A DNA stretch of 64,000 nucleotides, from NCBI GenBank assembly GCA_030144725.1, contig JASKMD010000029.1:7947446-8011445 (forward strand). The letters run 5' to 3'. The position numbers and the translations under genes were made by a program. The notes under the pieces were generated by a model, which was not told the origin of the DNA, searched no databases, and saw nothing but the letters and a program-made list of their open reading frames with translations. Each line of letters starts with the position of its first letter. Positions within the stretch are counted from its first letter, which is position 1. This stretch comes from Haematococcus lacustris. Lineage: Eukaryota > Chlorophyta > Chlorophyceae > Chlamydomonadales > Haematococcaceae. Below are positions 1-9,948 of this stretch, piece after piece.

Positions 1-189
1 ACATGGTGCGGAAGGACCAGGGCGCTTGCGTTTCTTGTTTGGGGACATCTCAGGAATTCAGCAACACTATCCAAGCGGAGTGGCCGTGCTGGGGTGTGCA
101 TCAGGTCCCCATCCAACTGTGGTTGCGATGGTGTGCTACACTATGGACCCTGATGAACCATTAGGGATGAGGGTACTTGGGTGAAAGAA

Positions 190-636
190 TCACAGATGTC
201 TTTTGGGAGATGGTTGTGTAGAGTACAGGCGCTCCTGCAGCATATTAAACAATGTAGACCAGGCAGCTTTTCCCACTGATGCTAGCCTAGCCCAGTCATC
301 AACCCCAGTTTGCCTTGTGCATCTAATGTGCATCACGGTTTGTGCATTGTGGTCAGACCATCCAGCCCCAGCTACACTATCGAGGTGTACCTTCTTGGAA
401 GATGTGCTTGAGGTAAGGATCAAAGGGATCACGACACAGCCCTGCAAGTTGCAGTTGTAGCTCAAGTCGCCCCTATCAACATCGTCATTTGCACATGGCG
501 CACTTCCCCACCAACCTTGATACACATCAGCATTTATGGAGTACCAGGCAAAGGTTGCGCTTTCCACACAGGCTTGGTGCACGATTAATTTAGCAATCGC
601 ACCAACAGTGAGCTGGTCCCAACCAACAGGAAACAC
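190..636 (-). CDS. Unrecognised open frame (148 codons)
   Basis: A single open frame with no family I recognise. It has several Trp residues and a basic C-terminus (ending PSPKRHL) but no signal peptide or membrane segment. It could be an exon of a gene running off the left edge or a decayed transposon frame. Nearby, at 702-721, a 20-nt stretch recurs on the opposite strand at 28446-28465, inside sequence next to a nuclease-type element, which favours a mobile origin. Coding status is uncertain. Confidence 0.2.
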   Translation of the reverse strand: MFPVGWDQLTVGAIAKLIVHQACVESATFAWYSINADVYQGWWGSAPCANDDVDRGDLSYNCNLQGCVVIPLILTSSTSSKKVHLDSVAGAGWSDHNAQTVMHIRCTRQTGVDDWARLASVGKAAWSTLFNMLQERLYSTQPSPKRHL

Positions 637-701
637 ACCCCTTGTTAACAGAACGCCGCTGCATCACAGCCACGTGGTATATTGTTTGTACTTGTTTGAT
701 T

Positions 702-815
702 GTGGGTAATCTCACTCAGCTCCTCCAATCGAATTGATGACTACAGCCCCCACTCCGGGGGCACTCCCCCCTAGACCACTGGGTACCCCATTGAACCCAA
801 CAGCTTAACGCTACA
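702..815. repeat. Dispersed noncoding repeat
   Basis: A block with a GGTAATCTC start, then a direct ACTACA...CCCACTCC segment and a CTAGACCACTGGG...CCCCATT segment. Degenerate versions lie near 3205-3290, 9765-9850 and 13080-13170. No gene is visible in 637-840 apart from this. It looks like the decayed end of a dispersed element of unknown class. Confidence 0.35.
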
Positions 816-987
816 AAAAACGGTGTTTTGTCTGTGTATAGTTCCCATGCACATGGCATGCACATGGGCATCGTCGCCTACCACCTACACTATTGCCTGA
901 TTCCTGAAGGCTATGATCTAGAGTAGGCATGACAAACATGCTCTGATTGTAAGCTGATGACAGCTCAAGAGGAGGGGGAGGCACACA

Positions 988-2511
988 TTACTGTGTCCCA
1001 TCAGGCTGCTGCAGCTGGGCCGTGGGTAGCTTGTCTCGCAGCCGCCTGTAGCCCAGCCCTGGGTACTCCTTGCCCTTGGCTGGCAGAGCTGGCTGGTTTG
1101 GCCACCAGCACAGCTCCAGCGGGCGCCACCTGCTCTCCCCAATACGTTGCATGTTCAGCACAGCATTGCAGTCCCTGTCTACCCACCTGCCTGGCTGTGG
1201 TGCTGGCTTTGCCTTGGCAGCCTTGCCCTGGGCCTTGTCTTTGCCCTTGGTGGGCTGGCTGGGCTGGCTGGGCTCAGCTGCCGGCTCATCCTTGGCGCGC
1301 TTGCTGGGCTTGGCTGGCGGGGGAGTGCTGGGCCCTGGCTCTGAGGCTGCTGGCTGTGTGGCTGCCTGGCTGCTGCATGGGGGCTGTGGGGGGCTACTAC
1401 TGAGCACCACATTATGCCCCTGTTCCACCTGCCCTGCTGGGGGCTTCCAGTCTGCAGGCCTGGTGATCCTGTGCTTGTTTAGCTGGTTATCACAGGGCTG
1501 CCGGCCATTCACTGCTGAGCTGACCCGGCTGGTGCGGTGCTTATCCACAAGCACCACCCTGCCCCGTCGCTGGTCTATGCCCTTGGGCCTGCACACCACC
1601 TTGCAGCAGGCCCGCAACATCGCGTCAGCACCCCAGCCTCCCCGGGCGCCAATGCCGACTGCGCCGAAGAAGACCACCAGCTGCTTGGCATGATTGTTGC
1701 GCTTCATGGACAACTCAGCCATGTCCTCCTCCAGCTGCAGTCATGCACACAGGGTGGCTGACATGGTGACACCAGGTTAGGCATGGCACAGTCAACCACT
1801 CCTTCACTTCATGCCATTCCACCACTTCTAAATACACAATCCACCCACCCACCCACCCCCACCTTTTAGACGAACTGCCCCAAGAACTGCTCTAGCGCCC
1901 GGTCCTGGGCTCCTTACAGCCGCAGCCGCTGCCATGCCCACTTGGGGTCCAGGTACACCTCCCACGCTGCGTCCCGGGTGGCCAGGGTGACGGTGACTTG
2001 CTTCAGGTCAGCCTCTAACGAGGTGCCAGCTGAGCTGGCTGCTGACAGGTGCTGGAGGTGGGGCCTGATCAGTGCTAGCCACAGCTGGGTGTCGCGTAGG
2101 GAGTTGTTTAGGCCACTGACCTGCTTTGCCTGGCCCTTGGTCAGCTTCCGCCAGCGGAGCTGGTCTGCCACCAGGCCTGACTGCCACACCCCTGAGGCTG
2201 CACTGACTGCCTGGGTGACGCTGGGGTCGATGCCCACCATAACCTGTGCGGCTGGGTCAAAAACAAATTCATGTGTCTCAACTAGGGCCTTGCTGATGTC
2301 GGGGGAGTCCCAGCACATAAGCCGCTGCTGCTGCTGCTGCATCTTGGGCTGCCGCCAAGCAAATCAGCGCATAAAGATCTTGATCAAGGATAAGACACAA
2401 GTTGAGGAACTAAGTATGCGGTCCCGTACATACCTGGAACTGCTGCGTCTTCCATTCCTCCCTCCGATCCTCTCGTTGCTTGGCGGTGTTCTTCCGCTTC
2501 TTCAGAGGCAT
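988..2511 (-). pseudogene. RuvC-type TnpB/Fanzor-like nuclease gene (broken)
   Basis: Reading on the minus strand, it starts at 2511 with MPLKKRKNTAKQRE, a basic nuclear-localisation-like N-terminus, then an intron with a GTATGT donor. The exon at 1922-2342 carries VMVGIDPS, matching the RuvC-I aspartate motif. A TAA after QRLRL interrupts the frame at about 1920. After another intron the frame resumes near 1734 and stays open to 988. This part holds VVFFGA.GIG, then RGRVVLVDKHRTSR, the position of the TnpB TSxxCSxC zinc motif, here TSRVSSAV without the cysteines. A Pro/Lys-rich linker follows, then [15 protein letters not shown], the RuvC-III D-R-D-x-N-A motif. TnpB/Fanzor proteins are RNA-guided DNA nucleases. 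This copy is interrupted and probably inactive. The family assignment rests on motif order; another RuvC-fold transposon protein is the alternative. Confidence 0.6.
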
Positions 2512-2642
2512 AGCACCACTAGGTGATGTGCTATTAATTCAACTACGACTGCTCCAGCCTTGCATTGCAGGACCGGCTGACCAGCAAGCGGGACCAGCTA
2601 ACCAGCAGTCGACAACATGCCACAATCGATAGAGAGTCATCA

Positions 2643-2741
2643 GTGCATGTTTGTCATGCCGACACCAGCCTATAGCCCTGTTATGCAACAGGGGTAGGCA
2701 ATTGTGTAGGTGGTAGGCGCCCATGCCATGTGCATGGGAAC
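2643..2741 (+). repeat. Conserved 3' tail of nuclease elements, inverted end of copy 1
   Basis: Runs from GTGCATGTTTGTCATGCC through CTATAGCCCTGTT and TGTGTAGGTGGTAGGCGCC to the palindromic end CCATGCCATGTGCATGG. The same tail follows the coding part of other copies at 5751, 7402, 53621 and 62987 (plus), and at 940 and 31648 (minus). Here it lies on the plus strand, next to the 5' end of a minus-strand gene. Confidence 0.7.
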
Positions 2742-2930
2742 ATAACTCCGCACAGCCCCTTTACACCATCCTGGGTGGTCCCTAGCGTTTCAACTGAAAT
2801 GGAGGTCCTAGTGAGGGACGAGGGGGGCTGGTAGAGCACCTCACAGCCCAGCGAGCAACAATAACCCAGGCAAAGGCCCCTCACCAGGGGTTCTGTCTTG
2901 TCTGCATGGAGTAAATCTTCCAATCACATG

Positions 2931-2968
2931 GCATGGGCGCCTTCCACCCACACTATTGTGGTCCCAGC
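2931..2968 (-). repeat. Short fragment of the conserved element end
   Basis: CATGGCATGGGCGCCTTCC followed by CACACTATTG repeats the outer part of the conserved tail in minus orientation. It is isolated from any coding remnant. The rest of 2742-3451 shows no gene, only dispersed repeat sequence and probable 3' flank of the cyclase gene. Confidence 0.5.
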
Positions 2969-3451
2969 CAGAAGCCAGCAACTTACCATATGGCCATGCG
3001 GCCCACAGTTCCCCAGAGACTCCTGCATGACACTGCACCTCACTGACGCACTGACATGGCTCCCCCCCTCAGCATCACACAAGTGCTGCGTGTCCAACAG
3101 CAATGAAAACAAGTGAGGGCGCATGCTGCAGCCCTGTAACAAGGGTCAAGTACAATGATCACAATACAGAACAAATCCCCTGTTCAACTTGAATATGCGG
3201 GTGCCTGTGGGCAATCTCCCTGGACTACAGCTTTCATGACTTGGCTGCCCCCTTAATGACTACAAATCCCATTCCTGGTGGCACTACACAGGGCCCTGGC
3301 ATGGCTGGCAGGCAAGCAATGAGTATAGGTGATGCCGATTGCTGAAGCATAGAGGCTGGGGATGAGATAGTCCTTGAGCAGGTGTGTAACTTCGCTTTCA
3401 TGCTTCTTGGCATGCCAGCCATGCCTGACAGTGACCTATTTGCTGCTACGC

Positions 3452-6400
3452 TCATGCACCAATGTCCGCCAGGAACGCAGTCTGCATCCAGCCCTTGCCC
3501 TTCACCTCCACTCCTTGTGTCTCCTGCCAGGCCTCATGGGGCAGATGAGACATGAAAGCCTGGCTGACGTGGATGCGGCCAACCTGGCCAGTGGACTCCA
3601 TCCTGCAGTGCACAGCACCAAGGGGTATGCAGGCTGCAGCCTAGTGGAATGGTGTGTGGGTGTGAGTGTGTTTGCGGCCGTAAGGAGCAGTACTCAGAGT
3701 GTGGGCCGCAAGCCAGTGGTGCCCGCTGCCAGGTCGCACCTGGACGCGGTGTTGACGGTGTCACCAAACAGGCAAAAGCGGGGCATGCGCCGCCCGACCA
3801 CTCCGCTCATGACGGGGCCGCAGTGCAGGCCCACACGCATCCGTACGGGCTCCCCCAGCGGGTTCGTCACACGCGAGGCAGTGCGCACCATGGCCTTGCC
3901 AAAGCTCAGCAGCTTCTGAGCATGTGCTGGGTCATGGCCGCCCAGCGTGCCACCGTTCTGCGGATACTTGACTGTAGAACGCCGCTGGGCCGGCCGGGGT
4001 TTAGGTGTGCTCTCAAAGGCAGAGGGTCCAGCGAGGAGCAGCTCTGGACTGCCTTGGTTAAGGCTGTCGTCATGGCACGCCTGCGATGACACAGGAGTGA
4101 GCTGGGCCTAAGGGGTAGCCCTGAGACAGGTGGGGTGCATGTCTAGTGCTGGGAACTTATTGCCCTCACCCAGGGGCAGCGCACCCCTTGCCCACTCACC
4201 CTGGCAACTAGACCGTTCTTACGGTTGCCACTAGTCCGCTCAGACCGGTCAAACAGGCCAGCACACACCATGTAACAGTCCTGCGGCAACATGGAGACAG
4301 CTGTAGGTCTGCAATGGCCCTGCTGGCATGCGAATTGCTGAATTGCCTGTTTGCACAATATGCTTTACAGTAACGGCAGACTGCTTGAGGCGTGAGAGTG
4401 AAGTGGAGGAGTGACACTGGTATAAGCAGGTATGAGTTGGTAGCAGGTGTGAGCCTAGTGTCGTTATGCCTCCAAAGAAGCGAAAGAACACCGTTACGCA
4501 AAAGCCGCATCCAAAGAAACGCCCGCAATGGCAAGGTTTGTCGTAGTGTTCTCCACCCCAGCTGTGTGTGCTGGGCACACATTGCTGCTGTTGTTGCCAG
4601 CGCAGGCGCTCGCTCGTCTTAAGGCAAGCAACGAGAGGATCGGAGGGAGGGGATGGAAGACGGAGCGGCGCCAGCTACGTACGGGGCTGCATACTTAGTT
4701 GCCCAACTGGTGCCTTATCCTTAGTCATGATATGAATGTGCTGATTTTGTTTGGCGGCAGCCCAAGATGCAGCAGCAGCAGCAGCCCATGTGCTTGGGGT
4801 CCCCAGCTCCCCCGCATGAAGGTCCCGGGTGGCGCAATGCTGTGTGGCTGCAAGAAAACCAAGCGAAAGCTCATGGTGCACCTCCAGCTCAGGGTGGAAA
4901 GCCACTCCCAGCTGCGGGTCATTGCCTCCCTGCCAAGAAGCTGGTGGTCTTCTTCGGTGCAGCTGGCATTGGCACTGGGGGAGGCTGGGGTGCTGACGCG
5001 GTGTTGCGCGCCTGCTGCAAGGTGGTGTGCAGGTCCAGGGGTGTAGGCCAGCGGTGGGGCAGGGTGGTGCTTGTGGATGAGCGCCGCACCAGCAGGTCCA
5101 GCTCAGCAGTGAATGGCCGGCAGCCCTGTGAGAGCCAGTTGAACAAATGCAGGGCCACCAGGCGTGCAGGCTGGAAGCCCCCAGCAGGGCAGGTGGACCT
5201 CCGCATATTGCGCCCAGCCTGGAGCGAGCAGCGTGACCATGTGACCGACGTGTGCGGGGTATAATGTGGTGCCCAGTAGTGGCCCCCGGCAAGCCCCCAC
5301 AGCCCCCATGCAGCAACCACCAGGCCTGCAGACTGGAAGCCCCCAGCAGGGCAGGTGGAACAGGGGCATAATGTGGTGCTCAGTAGTAGCCCCCCACAGC
5401 CCCCATGCAGCAGCCAGGCAGCCACACAGCCAGCAGCCTCAGAGCCAGGGCCCAGCACTCCCCCGCCAGCCAAGCGCAGCAAGCGCGCCAAGGATGAGCC
5501 GGCAGCTGAGCCCAGCCAGCCCAGCCAGCCCACCAAGGGCAAAGACAAGGCCCAGGGCAAGGCTGCCAAGGCAAAGCCAGCACCACAGCCAGGCAGGTGG
5601 GTAGACTGCAATGCTGTGCTGAACATGCAGCGTATTGGGGAGAGCAGGTAGCGCCTGCTGGAGCTGTGCTGGTGGCCAAACCAGCCAGCTCTGCCAGTGC
5701 TGGGCTACAGGCGGCTGCGAGACAAGCCACCCAAGGCTCAGCAGCAGTCAGTGCATGTTTGTCATGATGATTCTAGACTATAGCCCTGATGTCCTGTAGA
5801 TGGAGCCTCAGGGTCTGTGTTGTGCCAAACCCTCACTGTCAACACCAAACTATACACCAAGAACCAGCAAGTGCTCCAACAATAAACACTCACTCCAATG
5901 GTCTCCACCTTGTAGCAATCCTGCAGCAGGTGGCAGCACAAAGAGCAATGAGGTGTTGCGCTCAAACAGGCAGAGGTGTGCGCAGCATTGGTTGCCTTAC
6001 ATGGTCTTCCAGCAGGTCATCAAAGAGCGAGAAGATGTGGTTGAGGAACAGCATGACCTGCCCAGGGTGCAGCTGCTGGCTCATGGCGGTGAAGTTCTGC
6101 AGGCAGGCCGGGCAGCAGGGCAGCTGAGCCAGCTGCAGCCAGCAGTAAGTACGCAGGCAGGCAGGGTAGGAAGGCAGCTAAGGCAGCTGCAGCCAGCAGC
6201 CCCGCACGCACTGTGCAGGGTGCTGTGGAGGCTGGCAGCTGTGCGACTGCAATGGAGGCTGCCTGTGCTGCCAAAACCTGCCAGCAGCCGGCCCTACCTG
6301 GATGTCAGTGAAGAGGATGGAGACCTCCTCGTGCATGGTTGCCAGCTCCATGACGTCACGTCGGGTCAGCTGGGGCAGGCCGTCCAGGCTGAGGCGGTCC

Positions 6401-9400
6401 AGAGACAGTTTGGCTTCAGAGCCAGGCAGCTCAGCCTTTGCAGCTGTGCTGGTGGTGCAGTAGCTGGCCATGATGGGGCAGCGGCAGAGGTGGTCAAAAG
6501 CATCAGGCAGGTCTGGGATGTCTGCAGCAGCCTCTGCCCCTCCAGAAAGGGCAGTAGAACCTGGCATGCAGGAGTCGTGCTGGCCATGCTGCACGTCGGT
6601 AACATTTGACAAGGTCTTCTGCATTCTTGCTGTGTAGCAAAAGCACGACAAAAGGCACAGCTTGGTGATAGGCGCAGTGAAAGGAGCATGCCCATGCACC
6701 CAGCTGACCTGTATGGACGAGGTCTTGCAGACAAGAAGTACCCACCTGACATTGTGTGAGGCTCATTTCCCCCTTGGGCAGGACTAGCCACTAAGGAGGT
6801 GGGAAGGGATGCAGAGGCACCCAGCTGTGCCCCTTGCTGCTGTTGCTCAGGAGCAGGCTCTGCCCAGGAAGGTCTTGAGAGCTGCGTTGACAATTGGGCT
6901 TTCGCAGCCTGCATTGCGCTGTGCTTGCCATCAAAGTCCAAGAGCTTGCTGATGACCTGGTAAGGGGTGACATCACGAGAGTGAGAGTCACACATCAGAG
7001 CATGTGTTTCATGCTGACATCTATCGCCCCACCCTCATAAGGGGGCGGGGGTAGAAAATTAGGTATCAGTGCCGAAATAGGTATTAGTATTGGTACCGAC
7101 AGGTCAGATTACATATCTCCAAGCTGTAGGGGAACTATGCGCTGGTAGCCTGCAGCAACCTTTAAAATTGATGACCTGGTAGGTGCTGTGTGAGCATTCT
7201 TTGAGATCTATGGCCTGTTGTCAACACCGTCTAAGCCTTGGAAACTCTTTAAACAAATTATTGTAGGTATCATTACAGTGCCATTGCAGCAGCCAAGGGC
7301 AAAGAATACCCAGAGTTGAGTTACAAGCAGCAGCAAGACTGCCTAACCGAGGCCCAGCAGCAGCAGTGTAACCCCCTTTGAGCTGTTTCTAGCATGCTTC
7401 AGTGCATGCTTGTTATGCTCAATCTAGGCTACAGCTCTGTCGCAGGGGTCTGTAGGTGGAAGGGGCCCCAGGACTGTGTCTACACTCTTAGCTAGACAAA
7501 GGCCAAGATCCATTGAACTGCACCTGTCAGTACCTCTCCTTACCTGGTGTGGCAAGATCTGCTGCAGGAGCGCCTCCTGCTGCTCCTGCAGTGCTGCCAC
7601 CTGCTGCTCAGCAAGCACAGCATCAGTCACGTCCACCTGCAGGGCATGACAGCCAATGGTTCATCCACCTCACCCTATACACCCTGCAGGCACAGCCGGT
7701 CTGAACCAAAGGAGTGCAGCAGCCAGCAGCAGGGTGGCCAGCCAGGTTCATCAATGGGAGGGCGGTGTGTCTGACTTGCCTGGGCCACGGTGTAATGGGT
7801 TGCCAGGGAGTGAGGGTCCCGCATGGCTGTGATGTGCACCTCAAAGAAGGCCTGCTGGCCGGTAGCCAGGTTCATCATCTGGCGCAGTCGCCAGTGCACC
7901 ACTTCCAGGCGGACTCGGAAGCAGTGACCAGTGACCACCTGGCTATGCATGTCCTCCAGCTCAGCCTGCAGCAATCATGTTGGTCTGTCAGTTCAGGGCG
8001 CAGTTCAGTTCAGGCCTGGGACCCTGTGTGTTTCGTTCAAACCCCCATTCCTACAACGACAACGACACAGGGTCCCAGGCCGTGGCTGCTAGCCCTGTGG
8101 AGTTCTCAGCCAGAGCATTGTCAGCACCTGGCCTGAGCGTGGAAAGGGGTGGCAACACTGGCAGCACCAGTGTGATGTGGTGGCCAGCAGCACTAGCAGC
8201 AACACCCAAGCTTGGTGGCTGCTGGCCTTGCAACGAAGCTGCAGAGGGTGTGAGCCAGAGCCTTGCCAGCACCTGGCCTGACAGGCCAAAACTGGCACCT
8301 GGCCTGGCAGGCCTGACAGGGCAGCACTGGCTGCGACCTTGTGATGGGGTGGTCAGCCAGGCTCGCAGCAGCAGCACTAACCTGGCGGCCAAAGAACAGC
8401 ATGCCCAGGAAGTCCATTGGGCTACTGCCAGCATCGCTCTCTCCAGGAGGATTCAACAGGTTGTACTTGGCACAACAGCCTGTGCATAAGGCAGCACACA
8501 TCCGCACCAGCTGCATTGCACAGTGCCCCAGTAGGTTGTGCTCAAGATTGTCCCTACGTCCCAAAGTCACTCAATGCTGCCCTCTTCCTCAATGAACGCA
8601 GAAAGGCAGTAAGAGCGTAGTATTTCTACCTTTCTTCAGAATGAAGGCTTGCACATTATGTCTCACATCAAGGCAGACTGCTGAAGGTGCCTACACCCAG
8701 TCAAATGTGGATCGGGACATGTGCCACAATCCTCCATCTCACCAATTGAGGCCATGCTGGCTGCATTCTGCCACAGGGGCTGGCCGGAGGTCGGGTCCAC
8801 GATGGTCAAGCACGCTGGGGTGTACTTCACTGCCAGCAAGTTCAACAAGCCCCAAGCCGCGGGGAGAGGATCACCCGCAGGGCAGGGTATGCCCTGGCGG
8901 ACCATGCCCCACCATCTCCTCCGCACTGGGACTGGCGATGTGGGGATGTCACCTGGCACATGTATTGCATTGCAATGAGCATCTTCATGCCGCATAGCTG
9001 ACCTCCACATGTACAGCATCACCCTCATGAGCACAATGTCAGCTCAATGCACTCATCCAAGGTACAGCAGGACATGTGATCTCTCCATCAACAGCCACTG
9101 GCTTGCTGAACCATGCACATGGCGATGGGTGTTGCAAACTCAAAGGGCCCACACCATGACAGCCGTTTGGAAATATGCTGTCCTCCTCTATGATTGAAGG
9201 AAACGTCAGAACCACCACCATGATGCTCTTAGAGGCAAAGCGCACGCCATGGGTGACCACTGGACTGTACTGACCCCCTCTCAGGTTCTTCACAATTGCC
9301 TGCACAAACAGACAAGGCGAGCTTGGCAGGCGTCAAATAGCGGTAGACAGGCTGCGTTCACAGCCACCCACAACACCTACCTCCCATTCGTTCCGAAATG

Positions 9401-9470
9401 CTTGGTTCGTTCTCCAATGCTTACCAGACCAACGAGCTGCGGCTTCAACGTCTTTGACTTCAAACTCCCT
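3452..9470 (-). CDS. PAS-linked class III guanylyl cyclase
   Basis: Predicted to make cGMP from GTP. Exons read 5' to 3' on the minus strand: 9381-9470, about 9160-9299, about 8735-8970, about 8386-8550, 7780-7965, 7544-7636, 6746-6956, 6298 to about 6620, 6001-6096, 5894-5920, 4200-4280, 3740-4080, 3452-3602. The 7780-7965 exon resembles a PAS C-terminus ([12 protein letters not shown]) leading into a helical linker, [16 protein letters not shown]. The catalytic domain begins [12 protein letters not shown], with the first metal-binding Asp. It continues [33 protein letters not shown] (second Asp), [30 protein letters not shown] and MESTG. It ends in [15 protein letters not shown] and stops at 3452. 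Glu in KVETIG and Cys in FCLFGD are the guanine-specifying pair; adenylyl cyclases have Lys and Asp. The donor after 7780 is GC (GCAAGT). The N-terminus and some middle borders are unresolved. Two introns hold antisense transposon copies. Confidence 0.8.
4466..5790 (+). mobile_element. TnpB/Fanzor-like element, copy 2, deleted
   Basis: Plus-strand relic inside a cyclase intron (4281-5893), antisense to the host gene. It begins MPPKKRKNT at 4466, then out-of-frame remnants up to about 4690. The RuvC-I exon is missing. From about 4935 it reads [17 protein letters not shown], then [18 protein letters not shown]. The GWKPPAGQV segment occurs twice (about 5170-5200 and 5330-5360), around a stop. 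The linker and RuvC-III region follow, reading [17 protein letters not shown]: the Arg-Asp of the usual VDRDCNA is deleted, so a catalytic Asp is gone. A TAG follows GESR. A degenerate conserved tail begins at 5751. Certainly nonfunctional as a nuclease. Confidence 0.65.
7290..7480 (+). mobile_element. 3'-end fragment of nuclease element
   Basis: Encodes [17 protein letters not shown], matching the family C-terminus (AKGKEYPGLGYKRLRD in other copies). A degenerate conserved tail with its core at 7402-7417 follows. It lies in the cyclase intron between exons 7544-7636 and 6746-6956, antisense to the gene. Only the last ~30 codons plus tail remain. Confidence 0.55.
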
Positions 9471-9948
9471 CTGGAGCAGCAGGCAGTTTGAGTTAACAAC
9501 GCTAACGCCCCAGAGGCCTTCCAATGTGTGTGAACGGACCTACCACCATGAGGGGAGACATGTACTGAAGTGCGGTCTGCGGCAAGAAGGCAGCACAGCA
9601 AGACAGACTTGGCACAAGGTGTATGTTGGGCCTGGATGTATCTGTTAGTTGTATCAGTACGATCTCTTTCTCTTTTGATGTTGTAGTGTTGGTTCAACCT
9701 GAGACACCTAAGATCTGAGGCTGCGAGCCTCAGCAAGGAAGTCTGCCCCTAGTGCAATCGGTCGCACCCTTGATGACCACAAGCCCAACACCCACACCTG
9801 TGACACTTCCCACTAGACCACTGGGAACCCCATCAAAACTAACAGCTTGATGCCTATAGGGCTTTCAGCCCGTTCAAAAGAAACAACCAAACCTAGAGCA
9901 AGGCAGGAGTATTTATTCAGAACCCTAGTGAGAACCCCAGTCCTATAG

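Larger units (their letters stand above)
841..2741 (-). mobile_element. Near-full TnpB/Fanzor-like element, copy 1
   Basis: The unit holds a broken nuclease gene on the minus strand (988-2511). At both ends lie inverted copies of the same ~100-bp noncoding tail: 841-940 on the left, and 2643-2741 in opposite orientation on the right. Each runs from a TTTGTCATGCC core to a CCATGCACATGG-type palindrome and ends GTTCCCATG/CATGGGAAC. This makes the unit look like a DNA transposon with long terminal inverted repeats. A target duplication is not clear: at most ATA sits beside each end. The right tail could instead be a separate truncated copy lying head-on. Confidence 0.55.

Noticed and set aside
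957..1693. Plus-strand Leu/Cys/Trp-rich frames over copy 1
   Set aside because: They are shadows of the minus-strand nuclease frame in GC-rich sequence, and lack motifs.
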